In this document: positions 1 through 5,120 of the stretch, piece by piece | Numbering within the stretch: position 1 is the stretch's first letter | Layout: every line of letters begins with the position of its first letter | Assembly: GCA_030150795.1 (NCBI GenBank) | Contig: JASLFF010000387.1 | Location: 1-5,120, forward strand | Reading direction: 5' to 3' | Length of the DNA: 5,120 bases | DNA from: Terriglobales bacterium | GTDB lineage: Bacteria > Acidobacteriota > Terriglobia > Terriglobales > Gp1-AA117 | Made by a program: the position numbers and the translations under genes | The notes under the pieces: model-generated | Database searches by the model: none | Seen by the model: the letters and a program-made list of their open reading frames with translations, nothing else | What the model was told of the DNA's origin: nothing

Positions 1-135
1 ACATTGCAGTCATTGCAAAAGAAATATGGCGATCATCGTTTGTATCTGGTGCGGGACTTTCCCGCTGAAATTGCGGGCGCAGCAAAGCTGAAGAAATTTA
101 CCGGCGAATTATGGCAAATTCAAACCGAAAAATAG
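1..135 (+). CDS. C-terminal fragment of an unidentified protein (5' end outside window)
   Basis: An open frame enters from the left edge in frame 1 and stops at TAG 133-135, giving the last 44 residues of a protein. The visible tail is basic and amphipathic, with segments such as HRLYLVRDFPAE and KLKKFTGELWQI; I do not recognise a family from it. Its stop lies 25 bases inside the following GvpF/L gene, so it is probably the previous gene of the same operon. By position it could be a gas vesicle accessory gene (gvpN precedes gvpF in the Bacillus megaterium cluster), but I cannot match this tail to GvpN, so no name is given. The alternative is that this is a chance open frame. The sensible amino-acid composition and the operon-like overlap make a real gene more likely. 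Confidence 0.6.
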   Translation, partial: TLQSLQKKYGDHRLYLVRDFPAEIAGAAKLKKFTGELWQIQTEK

Positions 136-890
136 CGGCCACCGGCGCACTCTATCTTTATGGGATTTCTGAAGCGCCTGCCGCCGCTAAAAAGTCGGCA
201 GCAAAATTAGGAAGGATAGGGAGCGTCGGTATTGACGGCCTGCATGCCGTCCAAGTTCTGCCGTGCGGCGACTTCCTCTGCTGGGTGTGTGAAGTGGATC
301 AGGCCAGCTTTGCCAATGCCGTTGAGCGCAATATGGAAAACCTTGAATGGCTGGCTCTACACGGTGTCCGCCATCAGCAGGTCGTTGGAGAAGTCGCTGA
401 GCAGATGACGATTGTTCCCGCCCGTTTCGGAACCGTATTTTCCGGTGAACCCGCGCTCTTTAAGGACGTCCAAGGCAGAAAAGCTGCGCTCAAGAAAGTT
501 TTTGCCCGCGTGGCCGACGGGGATGAATGGGGCGTAAAGGTATTTGCGGAGCGACAGGTTGCCGCCGTGCCTGTAACGGGGGCACGCTCAGGCAAGGAGT
601 ATTTGCAGCAGAAAGCGGCGCGGCTGAAGAAGCGTCCTGAACGCAATGATCAGGAATTGCAGGAGTTGGCAACCGCGCTGGGCAAGATCGCTACAGATTC
701 CGCGCCCAGCGGCAAGGTAAGCGGAGCGCAGCCCAATCTGCTGTGGCAGGCAACATTTCTTGTTCCGCGCGCCAAACGCAGGCAGTGGGACCAGGCGCTA
801 AAAAATTTTGTGGAGAGGTGGGACGGGCAGCGGCGCATCGAAGTAAATGGGCCATGGCCGCCGTACTCGTTTGTCTCTGATGCCGAATGA
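111..890 (+). CDS. gvpF: Gas vesicle protein GvpF/GvpL family, copy 1
   Basis: A 259-residue protein of the GvpL/GvpF family, cytosolic factors needed in the early assembly of gas vesicles; family members are reported to bind GvpA and may act as chaperones. Family hallmarks are visible: an N-terminal strand ALYLYGI (13-19), the VPARFGTVF block (102-110), EWGVKVF (139-145), GKEYLQQKAARL (161-172) and the C-terminal GPWPPYSF (247-254). Length is typical for GvpF/L. The ATG at 111 is the only reasonable start, because no other start codon occurs before the first core strand. It lacks a clear Shine-Dalgarno sequence and overlaps the previous gene by 25 bases, which suggests translational coupling. 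The 3' end overlaps the GvpS-like gene by 11 bases. Family membership is very likely. The choice of F over L is arbitrary, since bacterial clusters carry several paralogs and this copy keeps the more canonical motifs. Confidence 0.93.
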   Translation: MANSNRKIAATGALYLYGISEAPAAAKKSAAKLGRIGSVGIDGLHAVQVLPCGDFLCWVCEVDQASFANAVERNMENLEWLALHGVRHQQVVGEVAEQMTIVPARFGTVFSGEPALFKDVQGRKAALKKVFARVADGDEWGVKVFAERQVAAVPVTGARSGKEYLQQKAARLKKRPERNDQELQELATALGKIATDSAPSGKVSGAQPNLLWQATFLVPRAKRRQWDQALKNFVERWDGQRRIEVNGPWPPYSFVSDAE

Positions 891-1104
891 TTTTGAAACC
901 TTAGAAACGCTGGGCGGGGAAGATGAAGTTTCTCTTCTCGAAATCCTGGACCACGTCTTGAACTCCGGCGTCGTGATTCACGGATCGCTGGTGATCTCTC
1001 TCGCCGGTGTAGACCTCGTCTACCTGGGGCTCAACATTGTACTCACGTCTGTAGAAACGGCGCTCAACAATCTGCAAATAGAGGAGAAGCGGAGGCAGAA
1101 GTGA
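880..1104 (+). CDS. gvpS: GvpA-family minor gas vesicle protein, GvpS-like
   Basis: A 74-residue protein of the GvpA/J/M/S family of small shell-associated proteins. The family core spans residues 18-60: SLLEILDHVLNSGVVI, then the two-strand region ISLAGVDLVYLGLNIVL and SVET. The VDLVYL segment in place of the IDL/VELLT of GvpA and GvpJ is the reason for calling it GvpS-like; GvpM is the alternative. The protein is probably a minor vesicle component or nucleation factor rather than the bulk shell. ATG 880 is preferred because it gives an 11-base overlap with the upstream gene and a normal short N-terminus. An in-frame ATG at 847 would add 11 mostly basic residues (85 in total) and overlap gvpF by 44 bases. 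Neither start has a strong ribosome binding site. The stop TGA overlaps the GTG start of the next gene. In Bacillus megaterium gvpS follows gvpL; here it lies between the two F/L genes. Confidence 0.85.
   Translation: MPNDFETLETLGGEDEVSLLEILDHVLNSGVVIHGSLVISLAGVDLVYLGLNIVLTSVETALNNLQIEEKRRQK
1091..1095 (+). promoter_or_regulatory. Shine-Dalgarno site deciding the GTG start of the second GvpF/L gene
   Basis: GGAGG lies 5 bases before GTG 1101, inside the 3' end of the GvpS-like gene. This strong match supports the non-ATG start and the GTGA stop-start overlap. Confidence 0.8.
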
Positions 1105-1784
1105 GCCGCATCCTGGTTTACTGCGGCTTCCGCCAAGCGCCGGAGATATCTTTGCCTGGCGTCGGCGTCAATGCAGCGCCGGTACAGGTTGCGTCATTTG
1201 ACAGCCTAAGCCTGCTTTGGTCGGCAGTGGAGTGGCCATTTGATCCGCAGCGAATGCAGAAGAGCGCTGTTGAGTTTCATGAGGTGGTCCATCAGGTGTT
1301 CAAGCAAACGGCTGTGATTCCATTCCGGCTGCTGTCTGTCTTCGAGGACCAACAGGCATTCACGGCCTTTGCCACAGAGAACCGAGAGCGCTTCCTGCAA
1401 GACTTGGACCGATTGAAAGACGTTGTGCAGATGGAGTGCGTCATCTATCCCGCGCCTTCACAAACTCAAGCCGATCGCAGTTCCGGCAAAGCGTATCTGG
1501 AGCAGAAGGCCGTGGCCTTGCGATCTTCAGAAGGATTTGTGCAAGCCATGCAGGCCGCTGTGGCGCATTTGAGCCGTGAAGTCCGCGTGCGTGACGGCAA
1601 GAACGGAACGCGGATCTTTGTGCTGGTTCAAAGAGGCCGCGAGAATGATTTTCGCCAGGCGGTAACTGCTATACCGATTCCTACACACCTCTCGCGGCGC
1701 ACGAGCGGCCCGTGGCCTGCCGCAGAGTTCCTGAGCGAGCAGGTGAAAATGCCTCAGATCGATGGGGCTGCCGGAGCGAAATGA
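1101..1784 (+). CDS. gvpL: Gas vesicle protein GvpF/GvpL family, copy 2 (divergent)
   Basis: A 227-residue second member of the GvpL/GvpF family. The fold is recognisable from the N-terminal strand RILVYCGF (3-10), the block VIPFRLLSVF (72-81) that replaces the VPARFGTVF of copy 1, GKAYLEQKA (129-137) and GPWPAAEF (203-210). The region between the N-terminal strand and the central block is shorter than in copy 1, and the conserved RFG is changed to RLL, so the two copies are clearly different subfamilies rather than a recent duplication. The start is GTG 1101, supported by GGAGG at 1091-1095 and by the GTGA overlap with the previous stop. The stop overlaps the ATG of gvpK (ATGA). It presumably works with copy 1 in nucleating vesicle assembly in the cytosol. 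The gvpL symbol is assigned by its position next to gvpS and gvpK, as in Bacillus megaterium, and is tentative. Confidence 0.9.
   Translation: MSRILVYCGFRQAPEISLPGVGVNAAPVQVASFDSLSLLWSAVEWPFDPQRMQKSAVEFHEVVHQVFKQTAVIPFRLLSVFEDQQAFTAFATENRERFLQDLDRLKDVVQMECVIYPAPSQTQADRSSGKAYLEQKAVALRSSEGFVQAMQAAVAHLSREVRVRDGKNGTRIFVLVQRGRENDFRQAVTAIPIPTHLSRRTSGPWPAAEFLSEQVKMPQIDGAAGAK
1773..1776 (+). promoter_or_regulatory. Shine-Dalgarno site of gvpK
   Basis: GGAG, 4 bases before ATG 1781 and within the end of gvpL, decides for this start over the longer upstream GTG frame. Confidence 0.6.
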
Positions 1785-2140
1785 CAGATATCCGCAAAAT
1801 CACGCCGGAAGAAATTGCCGCCGCGGTTTCTGAGATGAACCGCGAGCTCAAAGCTGTTGGCGAAGGCGGTATTGATCGCATTGATTGCTCGCCGGAAAAC
1901 ATAGAACAGGGGCTTGCGCGGCTTGTGCTCAGCTTAATTGAGCTGCTGCGGCGTCTGCTGGAACGCCAGGCCATCCGGCGCATGGAAGGTGGATCGTTAG
2001 CCGATACAAAGGTAGAGGAGATGGGTCAGGCGCTGATGCGTCTGGAAACCAAGATCAACGAGCTTGCCGCCGCCTTTGGACTCAAGCCGGAAGACCTGAA
2101 CCTTGAACTGGGCCCTCTGGGAAATCTTCTGGACAAATAA
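1781..2140 (+). CDS. gvpK: Gas vesicle protein GvpK
   Basis: A 119-residue protein with the strongly conserved GvpK core: RIDCSPENIEQGLARLVL (33-50), LIELLRRLLERQAIRRME (52-69) and GGSLADTKVEEMGQALM (70-86). A leucine-rich helical C-terminus follows, ending GPLGNLLDK. GvpK is a cytosolic accessory protein needed for vesicle formation; its exact biochemical role is not established. The ATG at 1781 is chosen because it overlaps the upstream stop (ATGA) and is preceded by GGAG at 1773-1776, 4 bases away. A longer frame opens at GTG 1712, but its added residues have no family match and would overlap gvpL by 73 bases. It is the last gene of the coupled block, and a 255-base non-coding gap follows. 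There is no sign of truncation. Confidence 0.95.
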   Translation: MTDIRKITPEEIAAAVSEMNRELKAVGEGGIDRIDCSPENIEQGLARLVLSLIELLRRLLERQAIRRMEGGSLADTKVEEMGQALMRLETKINELAAAFGLKPEDLNLELGPLGNLLDK

Positions 2141-2154
2141 GTGCGCCGCGCACT
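2140..2154 (+). other. Short hairpin at the end of gvpK
   Basis: AGTGCG, a 3-base loop CCG, and CGCACT form a perfect 6-bp GC-rich stem that begins with the last base of the gvpK stop codon. No T-run follows, so it is not a classical intrinsic terminator. It could mark or stabilise the 3' end of the gvpF-gvpK transcript, or cause pausing. Confidence 0.35.
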
Positions 2155-2240
2155 CAAAGACAGTCAAACCAGACACCTAAAATGCGGGGTTAAGGCCCTC
2201 AGACAACCAATTTTGCGATTGTGAGCATCTCAAAATAACG

Positions 2241-2281
2241 CGCTGGCTCCTCCCCCCTTCCGGTTTATTTGTAAGCCAGCG
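2241..2281. repeat. Perfect 8-bp inverted repeat with 25-base loop
   Basis: CGCTGGCT at 2241-2248 is the exact reverse complement of AGCCAGCG at 2274-2281. The loop holds a C-tract (CCCCCC) and a T-rich stretch. On the plus strand it is followed by GAAAAAAG instead of a T-run, so it is a poor plus-strand terminator. It lies 17 bases upstream of the predicted -35 box of gvpJ and could be an operator, a folded 3' end of readthrough RNA from gvpK, or a weak minus-strand terminator (the minus-strand text after the stem is TTATTTTG). Confidence 0.5.
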
Positions 2282-2287
2282 AAAAAA

Positions 2288-2313
2288 GCTATCAAAGGTT
2301 GACAGTTTGTAGC
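2288..2313. promoter_or_regulatory. Imperfect dyad around the -35 box (possible operator)
   Basis: GCTATCAAA (2288-2296) and TTTGTAGC (2306-2313) are complementary apart from one unpaired T at 2292. They flank nine bases that contain the TTGACA hexamer. A protein binding this dyad would cover the -35 element. Arms of this length can occur by chance, so this is only a candidate operator. Confidence 0.3.
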
Positions 2314-2328
2314 GTGGCTGGTTAGGAT
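2299..2328 (+). promoter_or_regulatory. Sigma70-type promoter for gvpJ-gvpA
   Basis: A perfect -35 hexamer TTGACA (2299-2304) is followed after 18 bases by TAGGAT (2323-2328), a 4 of 6 match to TATAAT with the key first A and last T kept. Transcription would start near 2335, leaving a leader of about 60 bases before gvpJ. Its place in the only long non-coding gap fits a second transcription unit that supplies extra GvpJ and GvpA. Confidence 0.6.
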
Positions 2329-2395
2329 GCGGTGACATGAGTCGCGTGGATTCTCCCAGTCCCCGGCGATCTCTTCTGTTTTTTCCTGAGATATT

Positions 2396-2716
2396 ATGCA
2401 AAGAGTTCCTACGGTTTCCGGAACAGCAAACCTGCTGGATATCCTTGATCGAGTACTCGATAAAGGACTCGTGATTGCGGGTGACATTCGCGTTTCGCTT
2501 GCGAACGTGGAGTTGCTCACGATCCGTATTCGATTGCTTGTCTGTTCTGTCGATAAAGCTGAGGCCATAGGTCTCAACTGGTGGAAGTACGATCCAAATC
2601 TCACGGCTCCTGTGCCGGAGAACGTAGTACGGCGGACCCAGTTACCCGGCGCGCCACCGGCGTCCCAGACGCCGGGCCGGAAGAGGCCCGTTGTTCGCGC
2701 AAAACGAGTGAAGTGA
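2396..2716 (+). CDS. gvpJ: Gas vesicle protein GvpJ
   Basis: A 106-residue minor GvpA-family protein. Core residues 12-59 include [36 protein letters not shown] and SVDKAEAIG, followed by the GvpJ-specific NWWKYDP (61-67), close to the DWWENDP seen in Bacillus megaterium GvpJ. GvpJ proteins are needed in small amounts, probably in early assembly or at the vesicle tips. The last 40 residues form a proline- and arginine-rich tail that looks disordered and basic. ATG 2396 has only a weak ribosome binding site (GAG, 5 bases upstream), in contrast to the strong site of gvpA 31 bases after the gvpJ stop; this would keep GvpJ below GvpA on a shared message. A predicted promoter lies at 2299-2328. 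Confidence 0.94.
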   Translation: MQRVPTVSGTANLLDILDRVLDKGLVIAGDIRVSLANVELLTIRIRLLVCSVDKAEAIGLNWWKYDPNLTAPVPENVVRRTQLPGAPPASQTPGRKRPVVRAKRVK

Positions 2717-2733
2717 GCCGATAGATTCTATTG

Positions 2734-2740
2734 AAGGAGG
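2734..2740 (+). promoter_or_regulatory. Strong Shine-Dalgarno site of gvpA
   Basis: AAGGAGG, 7 bases before ATG 2748, is a near-ideal ribosome binding site and the best in this window. This fits the very high output needed for the shell protein. Confidence 0.85.
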
Positions 2741-2747
2741 CCCTCGA

Positions 2748-3038
2748 ATGGCCGTTGAAAGAGTTTCCGGCGGATCAAGTTTAATCGATGTTCTGGATCG
2801 AGTACTCGACAAAGGTATCGTGATTGATGCTTGGGTCCGCATTTCGCTGGTCGGCATTGACTTGATCACGGTAGAAGCCCGCGTCGTCGTCGCGTCGATT
2901 GATACCTACCTCAAGTACGCTGACGCTGTGGGTCTCACGGGCTTGGTTTCCCGTCCGACGTTGGGTGAAGGCGCCGCTGAAGGCGAAGAAGGAGAACTGG
3001 GTGAGGTCAGGCCACGCACACCCCGGCGCCGCCGGTAA
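2748..3038 (+). CDS. gvpA: Major gas vesicle shell protein GvpA
   Basis: A 96-residue protein with the highly conserved GvpA core at residues 1-64: the start [45 protein letters not shown] and [15 protein letters not shown]. This is the alpha-beta-beta-alpha unit that polymerises into the ribbed, gas-permeable, water-repelling vesicle wall. Canonical GvpA ends near residue 70. Here about 26 more residues follow: an acidic, glycine- and glutamate-rich stretch (72-87), then a basic end with PRTPRRRR. The tail should project from the shell. The gene sits last, behind gvpJ, instead of leading the cluster as in many organisms. No terminator is visible after its TAA; the next start codon follows after 21 bases. 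Assignment to GvpA rather than GvpJ, S or M rests on [22 protein letters not shown] and the strong ribosome binding site. Confidence 0.96.
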   Translation: MAVERVSGGSSLIDVLDRVLDKGIVIDAWVRISLVGIDLITVEARVVVASIDTYLKYADAVGLTGLVSRPTLGEGAAEGEEGELGEVRPRTPRRRR

Positions 3039-3049
3039 GGCCTGGACTT

Positions 3050-3054
3050 GGGGA
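3050..3054 (+). promoter_or_regulatory. Candidate Shine-Dalgarno site for the histidine kinase
   Basis: GGGGA lies 5 bases before ATG 3060 and favours this start over the in-frame ATGs at 3096 and 3111, neither of which has a good site. Confidence 0.45.
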
Positions 3055-3059
3055 CACGC

Positions 3060-5120
3060 ATGGCTACGGCCGAAATCCGGCTACAATCGGCGCGTATGAA
3101 CGGACGGCGTATGGCCCAACCTCGCCGTCCTGCAGTTCTTCGTCTATTGCAGGCGGAGCGCTCAGAAGAAATCTTTCCCCTGCTGCTGGAAGAGATTATT
3201 GCTCTGGGCAATCCGCGCGCGCTCGTTGTTGATGTGAATCTTGATAGTGGAGAAATCACACCTGCAGCGGCGCTGAAATGGCCACGCGCGCAGATGGAGA
3301 AGTTCACCAGCGCGCTCTGGATGCAGGACCATCCTCTTACCAGCGTCCTGCAGTCGGTTCAGCCTGAAGTGCTGGAAAAAAGCAACCTCCACAACCGTCC
3401 CATTTACGTTCATCCCATTCTTTATTCCAACCGCAATCTTTGCTGGGAAGCTGACCGAATCCGTACTTCAAGCTGTCTGGCGGTGCAGAACTCGCGCCGG
3501 GAAAAACGTGTCCGCCTGGAAGACCAGGTTTGCTCCACCTGTGAAATGCGTGCCTATGCGGCGGTTGTGGTCGTGGAACTGCCAAAGAATCACACTGCCC
3601 AGGCGATTGCGGAATTAGGCGAATTGATTGACCTTGCCAACCGCTATCTTTCACGGCTGTTAAAGGTTGAGCATTATTACAACCGCATGCGCGATATGGA
3701 AATCACCATTGCGCAAATGGGCACCGTAATGCAGAGCATGGCCGATCCGGTCATTCTCACGGACACACAGCATCGCGTCATCATGCAGAATAAGGCTGCG
3801 GAGCGATTTTTCCGCGTTCCGGAAGAAATGACTGAAGGCCTGGTTCGCGCGGTTGAGTTCAATAACCTGCTTTTTTCCGCCGCGCTCTCTTCCATGCTGG
3901 TTTCCGGCAGTGACTCCCATCGCGATCTCACGCTGGTAGACGCCATTGAAGGCGAAGAAATGCTGTTTGAAGCTGTCTCCGCGCCTACCTTTGGGCCGGA
4001 GGGCATTCAGCTCGGCACCGTAACCGTGATGCGTGACGTGACCGATCTGCGCCGCGCCGACCAGGAATTACGCCTCAACTATGACCGGCTTAGTGAGGCC
4101 GAAGAAGTTGTCCGGCAGGACCGCGACCGCCTGAACCTGATCATTGAAAACGTGGGCGACCCGATTGTCGTCTGCGACGGCAAAGCCAAGATCGTTCTGG
4201 TCGACCCCTTAGCCCAGGAGCTCTTCGGCACAGAGATGGACATAGTGGGCGATACCGTCCAATTCCAGAACCAGACCAAGCTCACGGCGTTCATTGACGC
4301 GTTTACGTCTTCTTTCTCTGATCGCGAAACAGCGCCTCTTCGTCTCTACAATCCCACGCTCCGGCAGGAGATCGACTATGACGCGCGTTCCGGCAAGATC
4401 TATGGCGAACGCGGACAGGTCGCCTATACGGTGACCGTCCTGCGTGACCTTACCGCTTTGCGCAAAGTGGAACAGCTCAAAGTGGAGCGGCGCATGCTGG
4501 AAATTGAGAAGTTTGCCGCCACCGGACGGCTGGCTGCCACCATTGCCCATGAGGTCAACAACCCCATGGAGGCAATCAAGAACGCAATCTACCTGCTGGC
4601 CAGCGCCATCCCGGATAATGCAGCGCCTGTATACAACATTTTAAAGTCGGAAACAGAGCGTGTCGCGCGCATCGTGCGGCAGATGCTTGGCCTGTATCGC
4701 AATACCGAACAGGTAAAGCCGGTCAACGTCAACACCATCATTGAAGATACGCTGCTGCTGCTGAATCGCCAGCTCCAGCGTGCCAATGTGGAAGTTCAGA
4801 CGCAACTGGACGTGCTTCCGGACGCCGTGATTGCCGCCGACCAGATTCGCCAGGTGCTTTCCAACCTGGTCATCAATGCTCGCGATGCCATGCCTAACGG
4901 AGGCAAGCTGCGCATCCGCAGCCGCCATATTCCCGGCTATGACGACCTGCACGGCTGGGTGCGTATCCTGATCGCCGACACTGGCTCAGGGATTCCGCCG
5001 GAAATGATCCGCTCAATTTTTGAGCCGTTTGTTACCACCAAGGGCGAACGCGGTACCGGGTTGGGCCTCTGGATCGTAAAAGGAATCATCCAGAACCATG
5101 CCGGCAAGCTTTCGGTTAAA
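3060..5120 (+). CDS. Cytosolic PAS-PAS sensor histidine kinase with N-terminal four-cysteine region (3' end outside window)
   Basis: An open frame with no stop to the right edge gives 687 residues. The N-terminal region (about 28-200) looks GAF-like, with RALVVDVN at 53-60 and four cysteines C128, C139, C158 and C161. Two PAS-like domains follow (about 220-332, MADPVILTD; about 357-468, VGDPIVVCD), joined by a probable coiled coil (333-356). HisKA has the phospho-acceptor His497 in HEVNNP. The ATPase domain shows the N-box (N602, N606 in NARDAM), G1 DTGSGIP (640-646), the F-box FEPFVTTK and G2 GTGLGL (665-670). All residues for autophosphorylation are present. There are no transmembrane segments, so it senses an internal signal. 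Few residues of the ATPase domain are missing; a receiver domain could follow. ATG 3060 lies 21 bases after gvpA in the same frame, so readthrough from the gvp promoter is likely. In-frame starts at 3096 or 3111 are possible. The partner regulator is not visible. Confidence 0.93.
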   Translation, partial: MATAEIRLQSARMNGRRMAQPRRPAVLRLLQAERSEEIFPLLLEEIIALGNPRALVVDVNLDSGEITPAAALKWPRAQMEKFTSALWMQDHPLTSVLQSVQPEVLEKSNLHNRPIYVHPILYSNRNLCWEADRIRTSSCLAVQNSRREKRVRLEDQVCSTCEMRAYAAVVVVELPKNHTAQAIAELGELIDLANRYLSRLLKVEHYYNRMRDMEITIAQMGTVMQSMADPVILTDTQHRVIMQNKAAERFFRVPEEMTEGLVRAVEFNNLLFSAALSSMLVSGSDSHRDLTLVDAIEGEEMLFEAVSAPTFGPEGIQLGTVTVMRDVTDLRRADQELRLNYDRLSEAEEVVRQDRDRLNLIIENVGDPIVVCDGKAKIVLVDPLAQELFGTEMDIVGDTVQFQNQTKLTAFIDAFTSSFSDRETAPLRLYNPTLRQEIDYDARSGKIYGERGQVAYTVTVLRDLTALRKVEQLKVERRMLEIEKFAATGRLAATIAHEVNNPMEAIKNAIYLLASAIPDNAAPVYNILKSETERVARIVRQMLGLYRNTEQVKPVNVNTIIEDTLLLLNRQLQRANVEVQTQLDVLPDAVIAADQIRQVLSNLVINARDAMPNGGKLRIRSRHIPGYDDLHGWVRILIADTGSGIPPEMIRSIFEPFVTTKGERGTGLGLWIVKGIIQNHAGKLSVK

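Noticed and set aside
847..879. Earlier ATG for the GvpS-like gene, adding 11 residues
   Set aside because: It would overlap gvpF by 44 bases, encodes a basic stretch unlike family N-termini and has no better ribosome binding site than ATG 880. It cannot be fully excluded.
1712..1780. GTG start extending gvpK upstream by 23 residues
   Set aside because: The extension lies wholly within gvpL in another frame and lacks family similarity. ATG 1781 has GGAG at good spacing and the ATGA overlap.
2140..2154. Rho-independent terminator after gvpK
   Set aside because: The 6-bp stem is followed by CAAAGACAG, without the T-run required for intrinsic termination, so it is listed only as a hairpin.
2315..2330. 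Possible sigma54 promoter (TGGC ... TGC) before gvpJ
   Set aside because: The spacing between GG and GC is 11 bases, not the required 10, and the TTGC element is poor. The overlapping TTGACA/TAGGAT promoter explains the site better.
2333..2342. Short dyad GAC-N4-GTC near the predicted transcription start
   Set aside because: The arms are only 3 bases long, well within chance expectation.
2177..2604. Minus-strand open frames covering the gvpK-gvpJ gap and gvpJ
   Set aside because: They have arginine/serine-rich compositions with no recognisable family, and they are antisense to a confident gvpJ and its promoter. They look like shadow frames.
3162..4952. Several minus-strand open frames of 65-133 codons opposite the kinase
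   Set aside because: All lie opposite a single intact kinase frame with complete motifs. They have no family features or ribosome binding sites that I can see.

Overview
The window holds most of a gas vesicle (gvp) accessory and structural gene cluster on the plus strand, followed by the start of a large cytosolic sensor histidine kinase that runs off the right edge. All recognisable genes point the same way. Base composition is moderately GC-rich. The gene set (two GvpF/L proteins, a GvpS-like protein, GvpK, GvpJ and GvpA) resembles the gene complement of the Bacillus megaterium-type cluster, but the protein and codon style and the type of kinase (HEVNNP H-box, PAS-PAS-HisKA-HATPase) suggest a Gram-negative soil or sediment bacterium, possibly an acidobacterium. 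That placement is an inference, not something the sequence proves.

Layout. Positions 1-135 carry the last 44 codons of an unidentified gene, overlapping the first GvpF/L gene by 25 bases. Positions 111-2140 form a tightly packed block: gvpF/L copy 1, gvpS-like, gvpF/L copy 2 and gvpK, with overlaps of 11, 4 (GTGA) and 4 (ATGA) bases. This is the pattern of one translationally coupled operon. Positions 2141-2395 are the only sizeable non-coding gap. They contain a short hairpin right after gvpK, an 8-bp perfect inverted repeat with a 25-base loop, and a good sigma70-type promoter (TTGACA, 18 bases, TAGGAT) whose -35 box sits inside an imperfect dyad. Downstream of it are gvpJ (2396-3716 is not one gene; gvpJ ends at 2716) and gvpA (2748-3038), the latter with a near-perfect Shine-Dalgarno sequence. 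The kinase follows 21 bases after the gvpA stop, with no visible terminator between them.

How the parts fit. GvpA is the main shell protein of the gas vesicle. GvpJ and the GvpS-like protein are GvpA-family minor proteins thought to act in nucleation, GvpF/L proteins are chaperone-like or initiation factors, and GvpK is an essential accessory factor. The separate promoter and strong ribosome binding site before gvpJ-gvpA fit a need for more shell protein than accessory protein. The kinase could be an environmental sensor cotranscribed with gvpA. Its N-terminal region has four cysteines (C-x10-C-x18-C-x2-C) that could bind a metal or an Fe-S cluster. A link between this kinase and buoyancy control is a hypothesis only.

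No RNA genes, mobile elements or CRISPR arrays were seen. GvpN, GvpG and other usual cluster members are not visible in this window and may lie upstream.
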